Source: Mesorhizobium sp. LMG 17147 (GTDB lineage: Bacteria; Pseudomonadota; Alphaproteobacteria; Rhizobiales; Rhizobiaceae). From it: 64,000 bases of DNA. Positions 42,591 through 52,454 of the stretch are shown piece by piece (the first letter of the stretch is position 1; every line of letters starts with the position of its first letter). Made by a program: the position numbers and the translations under genes. Where the stretch lies: positions 1 to 64,000 of the forward strand of contig NZ_JANCTC010000013.1 in the NCBI RefSeq assembly GCF_024297145.1. Reading direction: 5' to 3'. The notes beneath the pieces were generated by a model. The model ran no database searches. It was not told the DNA's origin and was given only the letters and a program-made list of their open reading frames with translations.

Positions 42591-45077
42591 ATGATAGTCG
42601 CACCAGAATTTTGCCGGGTTGAGGTATCGGAAATGAAGCCACTGCCTTCCAAAGCACGAGCCGTCATAATCGGAGGGGGCGTGTCGGGGTGCTCCGTCGC
42701 ATATCACTTAGTGAAGCTAGGATGGACGGACGTGATCCTGCTCGAGCGTAAGCAACTTACGTGCGGCACGACCTGGCACGCCGCCGGATTACTCAGCGAG
42801 CTTCGCGGGTCTAGCGACATGACGAAATTGACCAAGTACTCAATGCAACTCTACTCGAGCCTGGAGGAAGAGACAGGGATTGCAACCGGACTTCGCCGCG
42901 TCGGCTCATTGTCTATCGCAGTTACCCAAGAGCGCAAGCACGAGCTCTACAGGCAACTCTCTCTCGCACCCGCCTACGGCGTGGAGGCGCGAAAGATCTC
43001 TGTGCGAGAACTCGAGGGAATGTACCCTCATATCGATGTGTCTGATGTCACTGCTGCGCTTCATTTCCCTAATGATGGACAATGTGATCCAGGCAACGTC
43101 GCGATGGCGCTGGCCAAAGGCGCACGCCAGCGTGGCGCCGCAATCTTTGAGGGAGTGAAGGTAGCCGGTGTTCAGGCGAGGAACGGACGGGTGTCGGGCG
43201 TGACATGGGAGAAGGATGGTGAGCGAGGGGTAATTGAAACAGATAACGTAGTAAACTGCGCGGGGATGTGGGCACGGGAATTCGGCGCCAGAAGTGACGT
43301 CGCGGTTCCATTGCATGCGTGCGAACATTTCTACATGATTACAGAGCCAATAGATGGGCTAAATCGACTGCCGGTCCTACGAGTTCTCGACGAATATACG
43401 TACTACAAGGAGGATGCAGGGAAAATTCTCTTTGGGGCAGTCGAACCGAAGGCGAAGCCGTGGGGGATGAACGGCATCCCGGAAAGCTTCTGCTTCGACC
43501 AGTTGTCCGAGGACTTTGCGCATCTCGAACCTATTGTGGAGAAGGCTCTCAAGCGAGTTCCGATGCTGGCAACAGCCGGTATTCGTACCTTCTTCAACGG
43601 CCCGGAAAGCTTCACTCCGGACGACCAATATCACCTGGGCGAAGCTCCTGACGTTAGGGGCTATTGGGTCGCATGTGGTTACAACAGTACAGGAATAGCT
43701 GCCTCAGGGGGTGCGGGCTTGGCGCTGGCGCAGTGGATGAATGACGATGAGCCGCCCTTCGACTTGTCGGGCGTGGATATCCGTCGGATGGAGTCCTTAC
43801 AGAAAAACAGTTTGTACTTGAGAGAGCGGGTTTCGGAGGTAGTGGGACTCTCGTTTGGCGACCACTTCCCCGCTCGTCAGATGACAACAGCACGCGGCAT
43901 TCGACGCTCGCCAATTCATGAACATCTCAAGGCACGCGGGGCGGTGTTCGGCGAGATGGTGGGCTGGGAGCGAGCCAACTGGTTTGCCAGGGAGGGCCAG
44001 GAGCGTGAATACCGATACTCCTGGTATCGCCAAAACTGGTTCGATAATCAGCGCGAAGAGCACTTGGCGATACGCGAACGCGTTGGTATGTTCGACTTGA
44101 CTTCATTCGGAAAAATCCGAGTGGAGGGCCGAGACGCTACCACCTTCCTCCAGCGACTTTGCTCCAATGATGTCGATGTGCCGGTTGGCCGGATCGTCTA
44201 TACGCAAATGCTGAACGAGCGAGGCGGGATCGAGAGCGATCTGACCGTGAGTCGTCTCACGGAGACTGCTTTCCTGCTGGTCGTCTCAGCCCTCACATTA
44301 CAACCCAATCTCTCTTGGCTTAGACGGCATCTGGGCGACGAGTTCGTTGTCATCGCCGATGTGTCGGCGTCGGAAAGCATCCTGGCACTGATGGGACCGA
44401 ATTCGCGCGAGCTGCTCGGCAGAGTGAGTCCGAATGACTTCTCCAACGAGAACAACCCTTACAGCACCTGGCAGGAGATTGAGATCGGGATGGGTCTGGC
44501 GCGGGCCCATAGAGTGGCCTCTGTCGGCGAGCTGGGCTGGGAGATCTACATTTCGACTGACCAAGCCGCGCATGTGTTCGAAGTAATCGAGGCGGCGGGT
44601 GCCGATGTCGGACTCAAGCTGTGTGGGCTCCATGCCCTCGGCTCGTGCCGCATGGAGAAGGCATGTCGGCACCTCCCCGATGATGTTGGCACCGGGTATC
44701 ACGTGCTCGAAGCGGGGCTGGGCTTCGCTGTCAAGACGGCAAAGCCTGGATATATTGGCCGCGATGCGGTGCTGAGAAAACTTGAGGCGGGACTCGACCG
44801 TCGGTTGGTTCAGTTCCGACTTAAAGACCCTGCCCCTCTACTTCATAAGAACGAAGTCGTTTTCCGAGACGGTCGGATCGCCGGAACGATTACTTCCGGA
44901 GACTACGGGCACACGCTCGGTGGAGCTCTCGGCCTTGGCTATATACCGTGCAAGGACGAAAGCGAGGCAGCTCTGCTCTCCTCTTCTTACGAGATTGAGA
45001 TCGCCGGCGAGTGCTATGCCGCGGAAGTCTCCCTCGAACCGATGTATGACCCGAAGGGCGAGCGGATGCGGGCTTGA
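42591..45077 (+). CDS. Dimethylglycine/sarcosine dehydrogenase-like flavoprotein
   Basis: The product is 828 residues from ATG 42591, which follows AACAGGAGC. An N-terminal DAO-type FAD domain has the Rossmann start ARAVIIGGGVSGCSVAYHLV, then CGTTWHAAGLLSELR, where the HAAG histidine is the usual covalent-FAD position. It is followed by an FAO-type linker and a C-terminal GcvT-like folate-binding domain (FDLTSFGKIRVEGRDATTFL, GRIVYTQMLNERGGIESDLT, ELGWEIYI and others). Enzymes with this layout demethylate dimethylglycine or sarcosine and pass the one-carbon unit to tetrahydrofolate. The NifA-type promoter upstream suggests use of choline/betaine-derived methylamines in nodules. Confidence 0.9.
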   Translation: MIVAPEFCRVEVSEMKPLPSKARAVIIGGGVSGCSVAYHLVKLGWTDVILLERKQLTCGTTWHAAGLLSELRGSSDMTKLTKYSMQLYSSLEEETGIATGLRRVGSLSIAVTQERKHELYRQLSLAPAYGVEARKISVRELEGMYPHIDVSDVTAALHFPNDGQCDPGNVAMALAKGARQRGAAIFEGVKVAGVQARNGRVSGVTWEKDGERGVIETDNVVNCAGMWAREFGARSDVAVPLHACEHFYMITEPIDGLNRLPVLRVLDEYTYYKEDAGKILFGAVEPKAKPWGMNGIPESFCFDQLSEDFAHLEPIVEKALKRVPMLATAGIRTFFNGPESFTPDDQYHLGEAPDVRGYWVACGYNSTGIAASGGAGLALAQWMNDDEPPFDLSGVDIRRMESLQKNSLYLRERVSEVVGLSFGDHFPARQMTTARGIRRSPIHEHLKARGAVFGEMVGWERANWFAREGQEREYRYSWYRQNWFDNQREEHLAIRERVGMFDLTSFGKIRVEGRDATTFLQRLCSNDVDVPVGRIVYTQMLNERGGIESDLTVSRLTETAFLLVVSALTLQPNLSWLRRHLGDEFVVIADVSASESILALMGPNSRELLGRVSPNDFSNENNPYSTWQEIEIGMGLARAHRVASVGELGWEIYISTDQAAHVFEVIEAAGADVGLKLCGLHALGSCRMEKACRHLPDDVGTGYHVLEAGLGFAVKTAKPGYIGRDAVLRKLEAGLDRRLVQFRLKDPAPLLHKNEVVFRDGRIAGTITSGDYGHTLGGALGLGYIPCKDESEAALLSSSYEIEIAGECYAAEVSLEPMYDPKGERMRA

Positions 45078-45831
45078 TTTACCAATTGGAGCCGTTCGGC
45101 ATGCACGAACGTATCCTAAGTATCGGAGCTCGCAGGCCGCGCCTAATAAATGGCCTTCTGGACCTCGAAGGCGCGGTTCACGAGCCAATTGGTGCGGATG
45201 CCACGGGTTCGACTGGATTCAGCTCGAGCGCGAACGCAGGGGATGGGCGTAATCTCCGGGCGAATCGAAATGCTGGCCTCCCCGTTCAATGCGATCAAGA
45301 AGCACTGTTATCATGTCACTCCTCTACTCGCCGAACGGACGCCAAGTTGCCAAGAGGTATCGTTTACCGAGAGCGCGGTCGTCTCGGGGCGACATGAGGC
45401 CGCCAGATAAGGGCTTTGCGAGGGATGAGCTTTGAGCAGCAATCGCGGGCCCTGTGACAGAAAGGAGGCAACTGAGACAGCAGAGTGAATTAGCCCGCGT
45501 GCCCGTGGCAGTTTTGTCGACCAGCCAGTGGTCACGTGGTGCCCAGCATGGGTAGGCGTCATGTCGGACTTGGCCAAGTCTCTTCGATGATGCCCAGGCC
45601 GGACGGATCGATCAAACCGTTATAGGTGTAGCCGCTGGGCATGGCGGGGACTTAGACCAGGGCAGTCTTTACCGCGCGGCCAGCGCCATTTTTGAACGTG
45701 AGTCGGCGCAAGTACCGGCCCAAGGTTGAGGTATGGCCCCAGGCAGCGTCCGGCCAAGGGCGGCCCAAAGATTGGCATCGGCTGACCGCCGAGGCTCTCA
45801 ATAAGACGAACCTTCAGAGGCAGGTCACCAA
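45078..45831. other. Spacer after the dehydrogenase
   Basis: About 750 bases hold no convincing gene. A plus-strand tail at about 45700-45852 (WPQAASGQGRPKDWHRLTAE then ALNKTNLQRQVTNYKLVRR) has protein-like composition but no start and no family I recognise, and appears to be another gene fossil. Confidence 0.35.
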
Positions 45832-46569
45832 CTACAAGCTGGTTCGCCGGTAAACTGAGATGTGACCTTTGGATTCATTGGTGAACGCGCCCCTCGCCCA
45901 ATCTCCCCAACGCTCCGCCAGCTCCAGCCCAACGCATTCGGCCATTGTATCGAGCTCCTGGTGATAAACGTACCGAACGCGTTGTGGTAAACGTCTGACG
46001 GATGTACCAGAGAACCAGAGGATGGTTGAAGTCAAGTTCTGGTTTACTGGGTCATGGAGTACCGCATTGACAAAGGTATTCTCATGATCAACGTACATCG
46101 TAGTAGTTTTCTGGCCGCCGACAAAACCGTCCAAGGGTGGAACACGAACTTCTATTACCACTACCCCCTTCTCTGTTAGCACCTCCGCAGCCGATCTAAG
46201 GCAGGCTATTTGCTCTTCGCGCGTGGAGAGCAGGGTGAATGTGCCATAAACACAATAGACCAGATCGTAGCGTTGTTCTGAGCTGAAATCGGAAATGTCC
46301 CCCTTCCAGGCTTTGATCACATCAGTACGTTTGGCGAGAAGTTTTAACATGCTGTCTGAATTATCGATGCCTTCGACCCTGACTCCCCGCTCGCTCAACG
46401 GCACCGCTACGCGCCCATTGCCAATACCGAGCTCAAGAGCCCCTCCTCCTCTGGAAAGTTGCTCGAGGAGGGCAGCAGTTTCGTCTGCCTCCGCAACTTT
46501 CCCTAATAAGCTGGTAAATTTTTCATATGTGGAAGCCCTACTCTCGTCATAGGCAAAAATGTCTGACAT
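45832..46569 (-). CDS. Class I SAM-dependent methyltransferase
   Basis: The protein is about 245 residues from ATG 46569 behind GGAGAA. Motif I is ALELGIGNGRVAVPLSERGV, motif II VEGIDNSDSMLKLL, motif III KGDISDFSS, and YDLVYCVYGTFTLL forms the motif IV region. The N-terminal FAYDESRASTYEKFTSLLG matches small-molecule or peptide methyltransferases. The second half is a mixed beta region of unknown role. It shares orientation with the SET-domain gene upstream (100-base gap). The pair lies in AT-richer DNA than its neighbours, which suggests separate acquisition. Confidence 0.82.
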   Translation of the reverse strand: MSDIFAYDESRASTYEKFTSLLGKVAEADETAALLEQLSRGGGALELGIGNGRVAVPLSERGVRVEGIDNSDSMLKLLAKRTDVIKAWKGDISDFSSEQRYDLVYCVYGTFTLLSTREEQIACLRSAAEVLTEKGVVVIEVRVPPLDGFVGGQKTTTMYVDHENTFVNAVLHDPVNQNLTSTILWFSGTSVRRLPQRVRYVYHQELDTMAECVGLELAERWGDWARGAFTNESKGHISVYRRTSL

Positions 46570-46668
46570 GCTATTCTCCACGTTGACCCTTCGTGTTTTT
46601 TTACAAGTAACTTAAGGATGTTTTTCCGGGTTTGCCAAATATGACCTCTTCGTTCTGGCTGTCGCACA

Positions 46669-47088
46669 TCATTCAACGAACTTAATAGTCTTCGGATAAT
46701 CAGAGATGTTCGTGTATGTTTGTGTTATTTCCTCGTCCGCCTTTATGTCTCGAATTGCTACAAGGCTGGCCCATGCGCCGGATTCTTCATCAGCCCAAAC
46801 CGTTTCTGAATTAGGATTCACAGAATGATTTACCAACGACGCGAGTCCAAAAACAACATAGCGCGCCAAAGGACCAGTTTTTTTATTTTTGTCGCCACGA
46901 ACGAAGTAATATTGCAGTACTCCTGTGAGATCTATGACATTTGCTTGTCGATCGTCAAATTCCCACGTTGGAGCTCGCTCAATTAAATCTCCAATCTTAA
47001 AATTAATATTGGCGAATAAACCACGCCCTTTTCCGGGAACTGTCTTCACATAGAGAGCGTTACTGCGATCAAAAACCCTATCGACCAT
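46669..47088 (-). CDS. SET-domain protein (putative lysine methyltransferase)
   Basis: The protein is about 139 residues from ATG 47088 (AAGGT upstream). The SET order is complete: VPGKGRGLFANINFKIGDLI for the N-SET strands, ASLVNHSVNPNSETV carrying the NHS..PN pseudoknot motif, and VAIRDIKADEEITQTYTN with the C-terminal E and active-site Tyr. Bacterial SET proteins of this size methylate lysines of small basic or ribosomal proteins. No post-SET zinc motif is seen. It precedes the class I methyltransferase gene on the same strand, in AT-rich sequence (about 46600-47100). The longer frame to 47244 contains non-matching residues. Confidence 0.85.
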   Translation of the reverse strand: MVDRVFDRSNALYVKTVPGKGRGLFANINFKIGDLIERAPTWEFDDRQANVIDLTGVLQYYFVRGDKNKKTGPLARYVVFGLASLVNHSVNPNSETVWADEESGAWASLVAIRDIKADEEITQTYTNISDYPKTIKFVE

Positions 47089-48367
47089 CGTGTGTACCTT
47101 CTTAATCCCGAGTTTGGAGCTGATGGGCAGTCGTTGAGCTTCCGGACGCGATTCACCAGCAATTACTTCAACGAAAGTCGGCGGCGTGTTGACCGAGCGC
47201 TCAGCTACGAGGCCCACTGTTCTCGCCGCAAACCTCCTCCTCACGGAGGTGCCATTGAGGCCTCGACCAAATCCAAGTATACTTTCGCCACTTCGCGTCC
47301 TCTGATAACCGGCATCCCCACTAAGGAGCGCATCGGTGGGATCGGCAAAGCGGTTCTAGGGGACGAGGTTCAATGGCTCATTCCACAACTTGTTCTCCGT
47401 GAGAGAACATAGCTATTTCTCAACCTCGTCATACCTACCAATATGCGTGGGTTCGTTAGTTGACTTACGTTTCGCTCCAACCAACCCGGTTCACGCATTC
47501 CAAGGCCGGGACCACGTACTCGAATGGGAACCGATCGGCGAGCGCATCAAAGACGCCTTGGGAAACGAGAGCGATCTTGGGTACGAACGGCAGGCAACCT
47601 ATCATCCGGCCCGAACGGCGATAGGATCGGCCCGATCGAACCAGGCGAGTTCCTTGGGACTTACAGCTTCCGATCTCACGATGCAGCATCTACAACGAGG
47701 TTCATCACCGGCCAACAGCGAACTACATCTCGATCTATTCACACCCCTGTTGAGTCGTCGGCGTAATGTCGTGGATCTGAGGTTCGACTCCAAAGCCTCG
47801 TTTCGCGATGTTATCTTTCACGCCTGGGTCGAGCGCAACGATCCGGCCGACCTCGGGGATGGCCCGTATCATTCTTTCGGCGAAGTCAGAATGTGGATAC
47901 GTCTTCGGTCAGTCCGCTCGCCACCGGTCAGCGCGTTATTTCGGTGACTAACCTCGACGAGGTGGGCCGCCGGGCTCACATCACCTCAAGTCAGCGACCC
48001 ACACGCGCCGCAAGGCCCCAACGTCGCCTGCACCGAAATGCTTGCCGCCAATGACCTAGGCGGTGATGCCGAGCCCTTGGATGAACGACACGGGTTAGGC
48101 TAGCCCTTGCATCGGGGGCGGTAGGCTTTTGCTCACAAGCCGAGCCGAACCCTACTGCGGCACAGATACGCGGTATCGTCGAGAATATGGCAGCCGCTCC
48201 CGGGCTCCCCATGAACGGCTGAACGACTGCGGTTTCGGAGTTATGTAGCCCGCAGCCCCTCGTCGATGAAGCGCCACACCAGCAATCGTCGTGATGCGGA
48301 TATTGCGCAGAATGATACTTGGCGCACTGTGGGCCGTTAGCAAAAGGCACGAGGAGGCGATGAAGCT
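47089..48367. other. Long gene-poor stretch
   Basis: Nearly 1.3 kb with only shadow-like frames. A plus-strand frame (47390-47947) and minus-strand frames (47793-47602, 48350-47991) have no start signals, domains or partner genes that I can support. It may hold unidentified gene or IS fossils. Confidence 0.35.
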
Positions 48368-50368
48368 CTATCGCAGAATATACTCTGAACCGAAATCGAT
48401 GACGTGCATGTGAAGGCCTTGTGCCCTCGCCCGAACCGCGTGATCCTTGTCAGTCGCGGCAACGATAACCTGCCCCCCCTTCCTGCAAACGTCAGCGACG
48501 ATATCGAAGAACTTGAGGTAATCTTGTCGGTCGATGTTCTGCTGGGCAGGCTCGTCAAAAACAGTCAGATTCGGATGGTTGCTTTTCTGGGAGTTATCAC
48601 GGCTGGCGTGAAGGGCGAGCACGAAGGCCGTTATGATGCGGATCCAGTCACTAGCCGAGGTCCCGAAATCGGCCCGAACCCGCCGGTCACGATCGTTTAC
48701 GATGACTCTCGGCATGAAAGAGCCCTCATCGATCACCATGGAGCCGATCTCGAAAGAATTGAAACCTAGGCGCCCGAGATAATCTCTGAACGTTCTTTGG
48801 AATTGCCGTAAAAGGCTTTGGTCGTCAGCGCTCAGGTCACTCCTCAGTTTCGAAAGCTTTCCAGCAACGTCAAGATACTCGTTCCAAATGTTCAGAAGAG
48901 CGGCAAGCTCGCTGCTAGTCTGGTCGAGCAGATCGCGATAGCTCCCTATCGCGCTCTCTATTCGCGCGATGTCGCGGGCACGCGCCATTAGTTCCGATGG
49001 AATTGCACCAGCCAGGCTTTTTTGGATTTCCGACTGCTGGGTCAGAGCAATACTGATTTCGTTTCCAAGCTGCTCTGATTCGACCTGGTGACGCTCACGC
49101 CTGGCGATCTCGACGCTAATGATGTCCTGCAAGAGGTTTCGTTGGTCGGTAATGTATTCGACATTTTCATCGATTGACATGGTCGGAAAGCTGCGCATCT
49201 GCGACAGTAGCGTGCCATCGATCGACTGCTCGCAAACCGGGCACGCACTTGTAATCGCCCATTCGTCCCGATTGAACAACCGGCGGATTTTCAGCTCCTC
49301 CTTGTTCTTTTGCAGGTCCCGTGCGAGCACCTCCAGACGCTGCTGATAACGACGAACGTTGCCGCGAATGGCCGCTATCGCGTTGTCGAGCTCGCTCTTC
49401 CTGGTGACCAGCGCTGTGATCCTTTTTGAGATCTCGTCTATCCGACTTTGCAGGCTAGGATCTGGAGGCGTAAGATCGGCTAGTGCGATTTTGCTGGCGA
49501 GATCTGCCTCAGCGGCTGACAGCAAATCTGCCAGGGATTGCTGTTTTTCTCCCTCCGTCACTCTGAATATCTGCGGGCTGAATGAACCTACGCCGATGTC
49601 CGAGGGAATACCCTTAATTGAAAACTGTCTGCCGTTTACGTGACGTTTAAGAATGGCGATTCCGGTGTCGTAGCGCGCCTTCAGCCGTTGCTCGTCCAGC
49701 CTAAGGGCATTCCGTTGCAGATTGTTCCTGATGTAGTCGAGTCCCAGAAGTTCGGCGATGGTGGACTTCTTGGGATCACGGACCCGATAATAAGGCATGT
49801 TCGCCATGATATCCGCCCATCCGCGCTTTTGTTCGATGAAAATCGCGGAGAATATGTATTCCAGGTAAAGCCGCATCACGCCGTCGTCTTGAGAGATAAC
49901 TTGAACCTCCGGGAAGCCGATGAACTCGGAGAGCAAACGGTGGAAACCTCTAGTGTCCGTGTAAGATCCTGACCCCAAATAATATTCCTCCAATCCGGCC
50001 TCGCTCCATTGGCTGAGCGGCCCGCGCCGAACCAGCATCCCGCGTGACAATTCCGGTTTGACGGATCGACGGATGGTCAAGAGTTCATTAGAAGCGTTGG
50101 CAATCTCGAGGAGAATTGCCGCTTCGACAATCCTTTGATCCCCTTGTGCGCCCCTCAATGTGTCCTTTACCAGAGCGGCAACATTGCCTTTCACGAGATC
50201 GTCTAATCCTAGCCCGACCGCGAGAGCGTTGACGAGCGTGCTTTTGCCTTGTGTGTTGCTGTCCGTCAGGATGAGGTTTGCGCCGGGACGAAGTTCGACC
50301 TCGCATGAGGCGAGCTTACCGTTAAAAAGCTTCGCCTCGAGGCGTACTCGACTATATCTGAGATGCAT
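48368..50368 (-). CDS. ABC-3C-type Rad50/SMC-like ATPase
   Basis: This 666-residue protein has an N-terminal ATPase lobe with Walker A ILTDSNTQGKSTLVNAL (about residues 33-49). Two coiled-coil arms span about residues 210-370 and 400-540, with a CxxC zinc hook between them (SACPVCEQS, near 392). The C-terminal lobe has Walker B NLTVFDEPAQQNIDRQD. That is the Rad50-type shape of the ATPase subunit of ABC three-component (ABC-3C) conflict systems. Its ATG follows the stop of the middle-component gene with no gap. The operon order of effector, middle component and ATPase agrees with such systems. Predicted role: DNA sensing that activates the effector. Confidence 0.82.
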   Translation of the reverse strand: MHLRYSRVRLEAKLFNGKLASCEVELRPGANLILTDSNTQGKSTLVNALAVGLGLDDLVKGNVAALVKDTLRGAQGDQRIVEAAILLEIANASNELLTIRRSVKPELSRGMLVRRGPLSQWSEAGLEEYYLGSGSYTDTRGFHRLLSEFIGFPEVQVISQDDGVMRLYLEYIFSAIFIEQKRGWADIMANMPYYRVRDPKKSTIAELLGLDYIRNNLQRNALRLDEQRLKARYDTGIAILKRHVNGRQFSIKGIPSDIGVGSFSPQIFRVTEGEKQQSLADLLSAAEADLASKIALADLTPPDPSLQSRIDEISKRITALVTRKSELDNAIAAIRGNVRRYQQRLEVLARDLQKNKEELKIRRLFNRDEWAITSACPVCEQSIDGTLLSQMRSFPTMSIDENVEYITDQRNLLQDIISVEIARRERHQVESEQLGNEISIALTQQSEIQKSLAGAIPSELMARARDIARIESAIGSYRDLLDQTSSELAALLNIWNEYLDVAGKLSKLRSDLSADDQSLLRQFQRTFRDYLGRLGFNSFEIGSMVIDEGSFMPRVIVNDRDRRVRADFGTSASDWIRIITAFVLALHASRDNSQKSNHPNLTVFDEPAQQNIDRQDYLKFFDIVADVCRKGGQVIVAATDKDHAVRARAQGLHMHVIDFGSEYILR

Positions 50369-50836
50369 TTAGATGCCCTCCCTCATGACGGTCTGAACTT
50401 CGTTCTCAGAGATCCTGCCTACTTCCCTGGCCAGTGCAAATACGTCCAGCGCCAGTTGTTGGCTCCTGAGGCTTTTCACAAAGTCCGTTCCCTTATCGGT
50501 CAGTTCCACCCTAAAGCCACGCTGAACGTCCTTCTGATCGAGGAGACCCGCTCCCATGGCATAGTTCACACATCGGTTCAGGTAGGGGTCGGCAGACGGC
50601 GCAAGGATCCTTGGCGAAAATCTAACTGATCTGAACTCCATGTACGGACCTCGGAAATCCTCGTTTATGAATAGCGAATTGATAAAATGAAGCTGCTTGA
50701 ACGATGCGGAGCCGGCGCGGCAGCATTCCGACACGGAGATGCAGACCATGGCTAGCCGCCGATAGAGCCTTAGGTCGGCGGGCACATCGACGGGTCGCTG
50801 GGTGAACTCGATTTCGATCTTTTCGGCAGGGTTCAC
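50369..50836 (-). CDS. ABC-3C middle component
   Basis: The 155-residue protein has a helical, winged-helix-like pattern (SFKQLHFINSLFINEDF, YLNRCVNYAMGAGLLDQKDV, FRVELTDKGTDFVKSLRSQQ), without catalytic motifs. It lies between the effector gene, which it overlaps by ATGA, and the ATPase gene, which starts right after its stop. Middle components of ABC-3C systems have this size and place and link the effector to the ATPase. The assignment depends on context more than on sequence. Confidence 0.65.
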   Translation of the reverse strand: MNPAEKIEIEFTQRPVDVPADLRLYRRLAMVCISVSECCRAGSASFKQLHFINSLFINEDFRGPYMEFRSVRFSPRILAPSADPYLNRCVNYAMGAGLLDQKDVQRGFRVELTDKGTDFVKSLRSQQLALDVFALAREVGRISENEVQTVMREGI

Positions 50837-51744
50837 TGCAGCGACCTTTTCCTCTTAAACCTCAAAGGGCAGCGAACCAGCCAGTCTGCAATCGTATACT
50901 TCCTGATCCTGCTCAGCGTCTTGGTGCCGAGACGGCTGCCTACGACAGCGTTGAGACGGGCCTCGAGCGTCGTTTTAACGTGGGAGAATGAGTTCCAGGA
51001 GCCGACCGCGATGCTGCCCTGCTCGGCATCATTTTCGATGTCTGAACGAATTTCCTCAATTTGGCTGAAGAAGTCAGGTTCTCGGCGTTGGATTTCGCTG
51101 AGCTGAATCGAATTTTCCAGAAAGTTTTTCAATTCGAAATAGGCAAGTTGCTCAGCCTCCTCATCATTGTCCGTAATGACACGGAACTTTTCATAGACGA
51201 GCTTAAAATTTTCATTTTGTCGCAAAACGACGAGCGCGGCGACGGGCTGATCCTCAACCGTGACTTCTATCCTGTCGTCGCGCCGTTTTTGATACTCCAG
51301 CCATTCCGTCTCAAGAAACGATGGTGTCTGAATGGATACTTGAAAGTCCGGATCTATGATGGAAAGGCCCCAGGATCTGACCTCTGTCTCTTTTTGCTTT
51401 GCGTATCGATGCAGGTCGTTGTGGGGAATTTCCTTGTTAAGGAGCAGGGCCCAGTTCCGAAGCTTCTTACTACCAATGATCGCGGCTATTTCGCTTTCGT
51501 TCAGTTGCAGCTTTTTGAGGTCAGTTCCGATCTTTTTGCGAACGCCGGATACTGGATCCTTGTTTTCAGGCTCCTGCCCGTACGCCTGGTATGCCGTACC
51601 GGCTCGTAGATTGAGCCCGTCCAATCCTAGATCGCCACCCTTGTCGCCGATGGGCTGATAATCCGTCCCGTATTTCGTGCCGAGGAGAACGTTGCAAATG
51701 CCTTCCCAAGCATCCCCATTATAATCCAGATACCAAAGACTCAA
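50833..51744 (-). CDS. ABC-3C effector, nuclease-like
   Basis: The N-terminal 75 or so residues of this 303-residue protein resemble a restriction-endonuclease fold: WEGICNVLLGTKYGTDYQPI with its early glutamate, GDKGGDLGLDGLNLRAGTAY containing the acidic residue, and AYQAYGQE as a QxK-like third element. The remainder is alpha-helical with no known domain and probably binds the other subunits. It is the first gene of the three-gene minus-strand operon and would be the toxic arm, cutting nucleic acid when the ATPase senses an invader. The catalytic residues are inferred by pattern; no lysine follows the second motif. Confidence 0.6.
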   Translation of the reverse strand: MSLWYLDYNGDAWEGICNVLLGTKYGTDYQPIGDKGGDLGLDGLNLRAGTAYQAYGQEPENKDPVSGVRKKIGTDLKKLQLNESEIAAIIGSKKLRNWALLLNKEIPHNDLHRYAKQKETEVRSWGLSIIDPDFQVSIQTPSFLETEWLEYQKRRDDRIEVTVEDQPVAALVVLRQNENFKLVYEKFRVITDNDEEAEQLAYFELKNFLENSIQLSEIQRREPDFFSQIEEIRSDIENDAEQGSIAVGSWNSFSHVKTTLEARLNAVVGSRLGTKTLSRIRKYTIADWLVRCPLRFKRKRSLQ

Positions 51745-52454
51745 TTTACCGCCCCGAATTCAGCACTGTTCCCGCGACGGTAGAAGGCACGTCGTCCTCT
51801 AAACAGCAAAGACATAACACAACGTCAGGCTGCAAACGTCGGACTTGCGTCGCGGAGTACCAGAAGATTCGTAAATCCGCCAAGACGGCCTCTGCAAATA
51901 ACGGAATACGGTCTGCTCATTCCTGCGGACGGCTAAGACTAGCTCTCTTCACGTCCGCGTCGTATCGCGCCGGCGTAAGACTTCGTGACGGATCAGGACG
52001 TATGTGTCAGGTGCGGCTCAACGCTTACAGACAATCCGCCCGCGATGCAGCACCACGACCGTCGATGTGAACAGCGCCTCTTCGAAGCGGGAGGTGCCGC
52101 TGTTCATGTCAATTAATGTGAGCGCATCGTGTCGGCAGCCTTGTCTCTGCGCTCAAACGTGGTCGGCCGGTCCGGCGAAACCCTCATCCCGGCCGGAGTT
52201 CGCGCGGATCGGAAGCGAGGCCCTCGAGGTACTGCCGTCCGTGAGTTCGAGTGTGCTCGATCGACCGCATCACCTCGAAGTGCCTGAACGTTGTCGAGAG
52301 GTGCAGGGAATTCAGGTTCTATCATAAGCTCGCTCAAAATTTCAGTCTTGCATGCTGCTACCGCATTTGCGGCGTAGGCGTTCAAGCCCTTTTACAAAAT
52401 TGGGACGCCTATCTGCGGGGTGTTCGTGAGGATTGATGGCCGCGCAGCCTACGT
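51745..52454. other. Spacer upstream of the ABC-3C operon
   Basis: This region should hold the promoter of the ABC-3C operon at its left end. The remaining frames are unconvincing. I see no inverted repeat or known operator. Confidence 0.35.

Noticed and set aside
48825..48880. Short similarity to a tts box (TTTCGAAAGCTTTCC)
   Set aside because: It lies inside the coding sequence of the ABC-3C ATPase on the opposite strand and lacks the rest of the consensus, so it is taken as chance.
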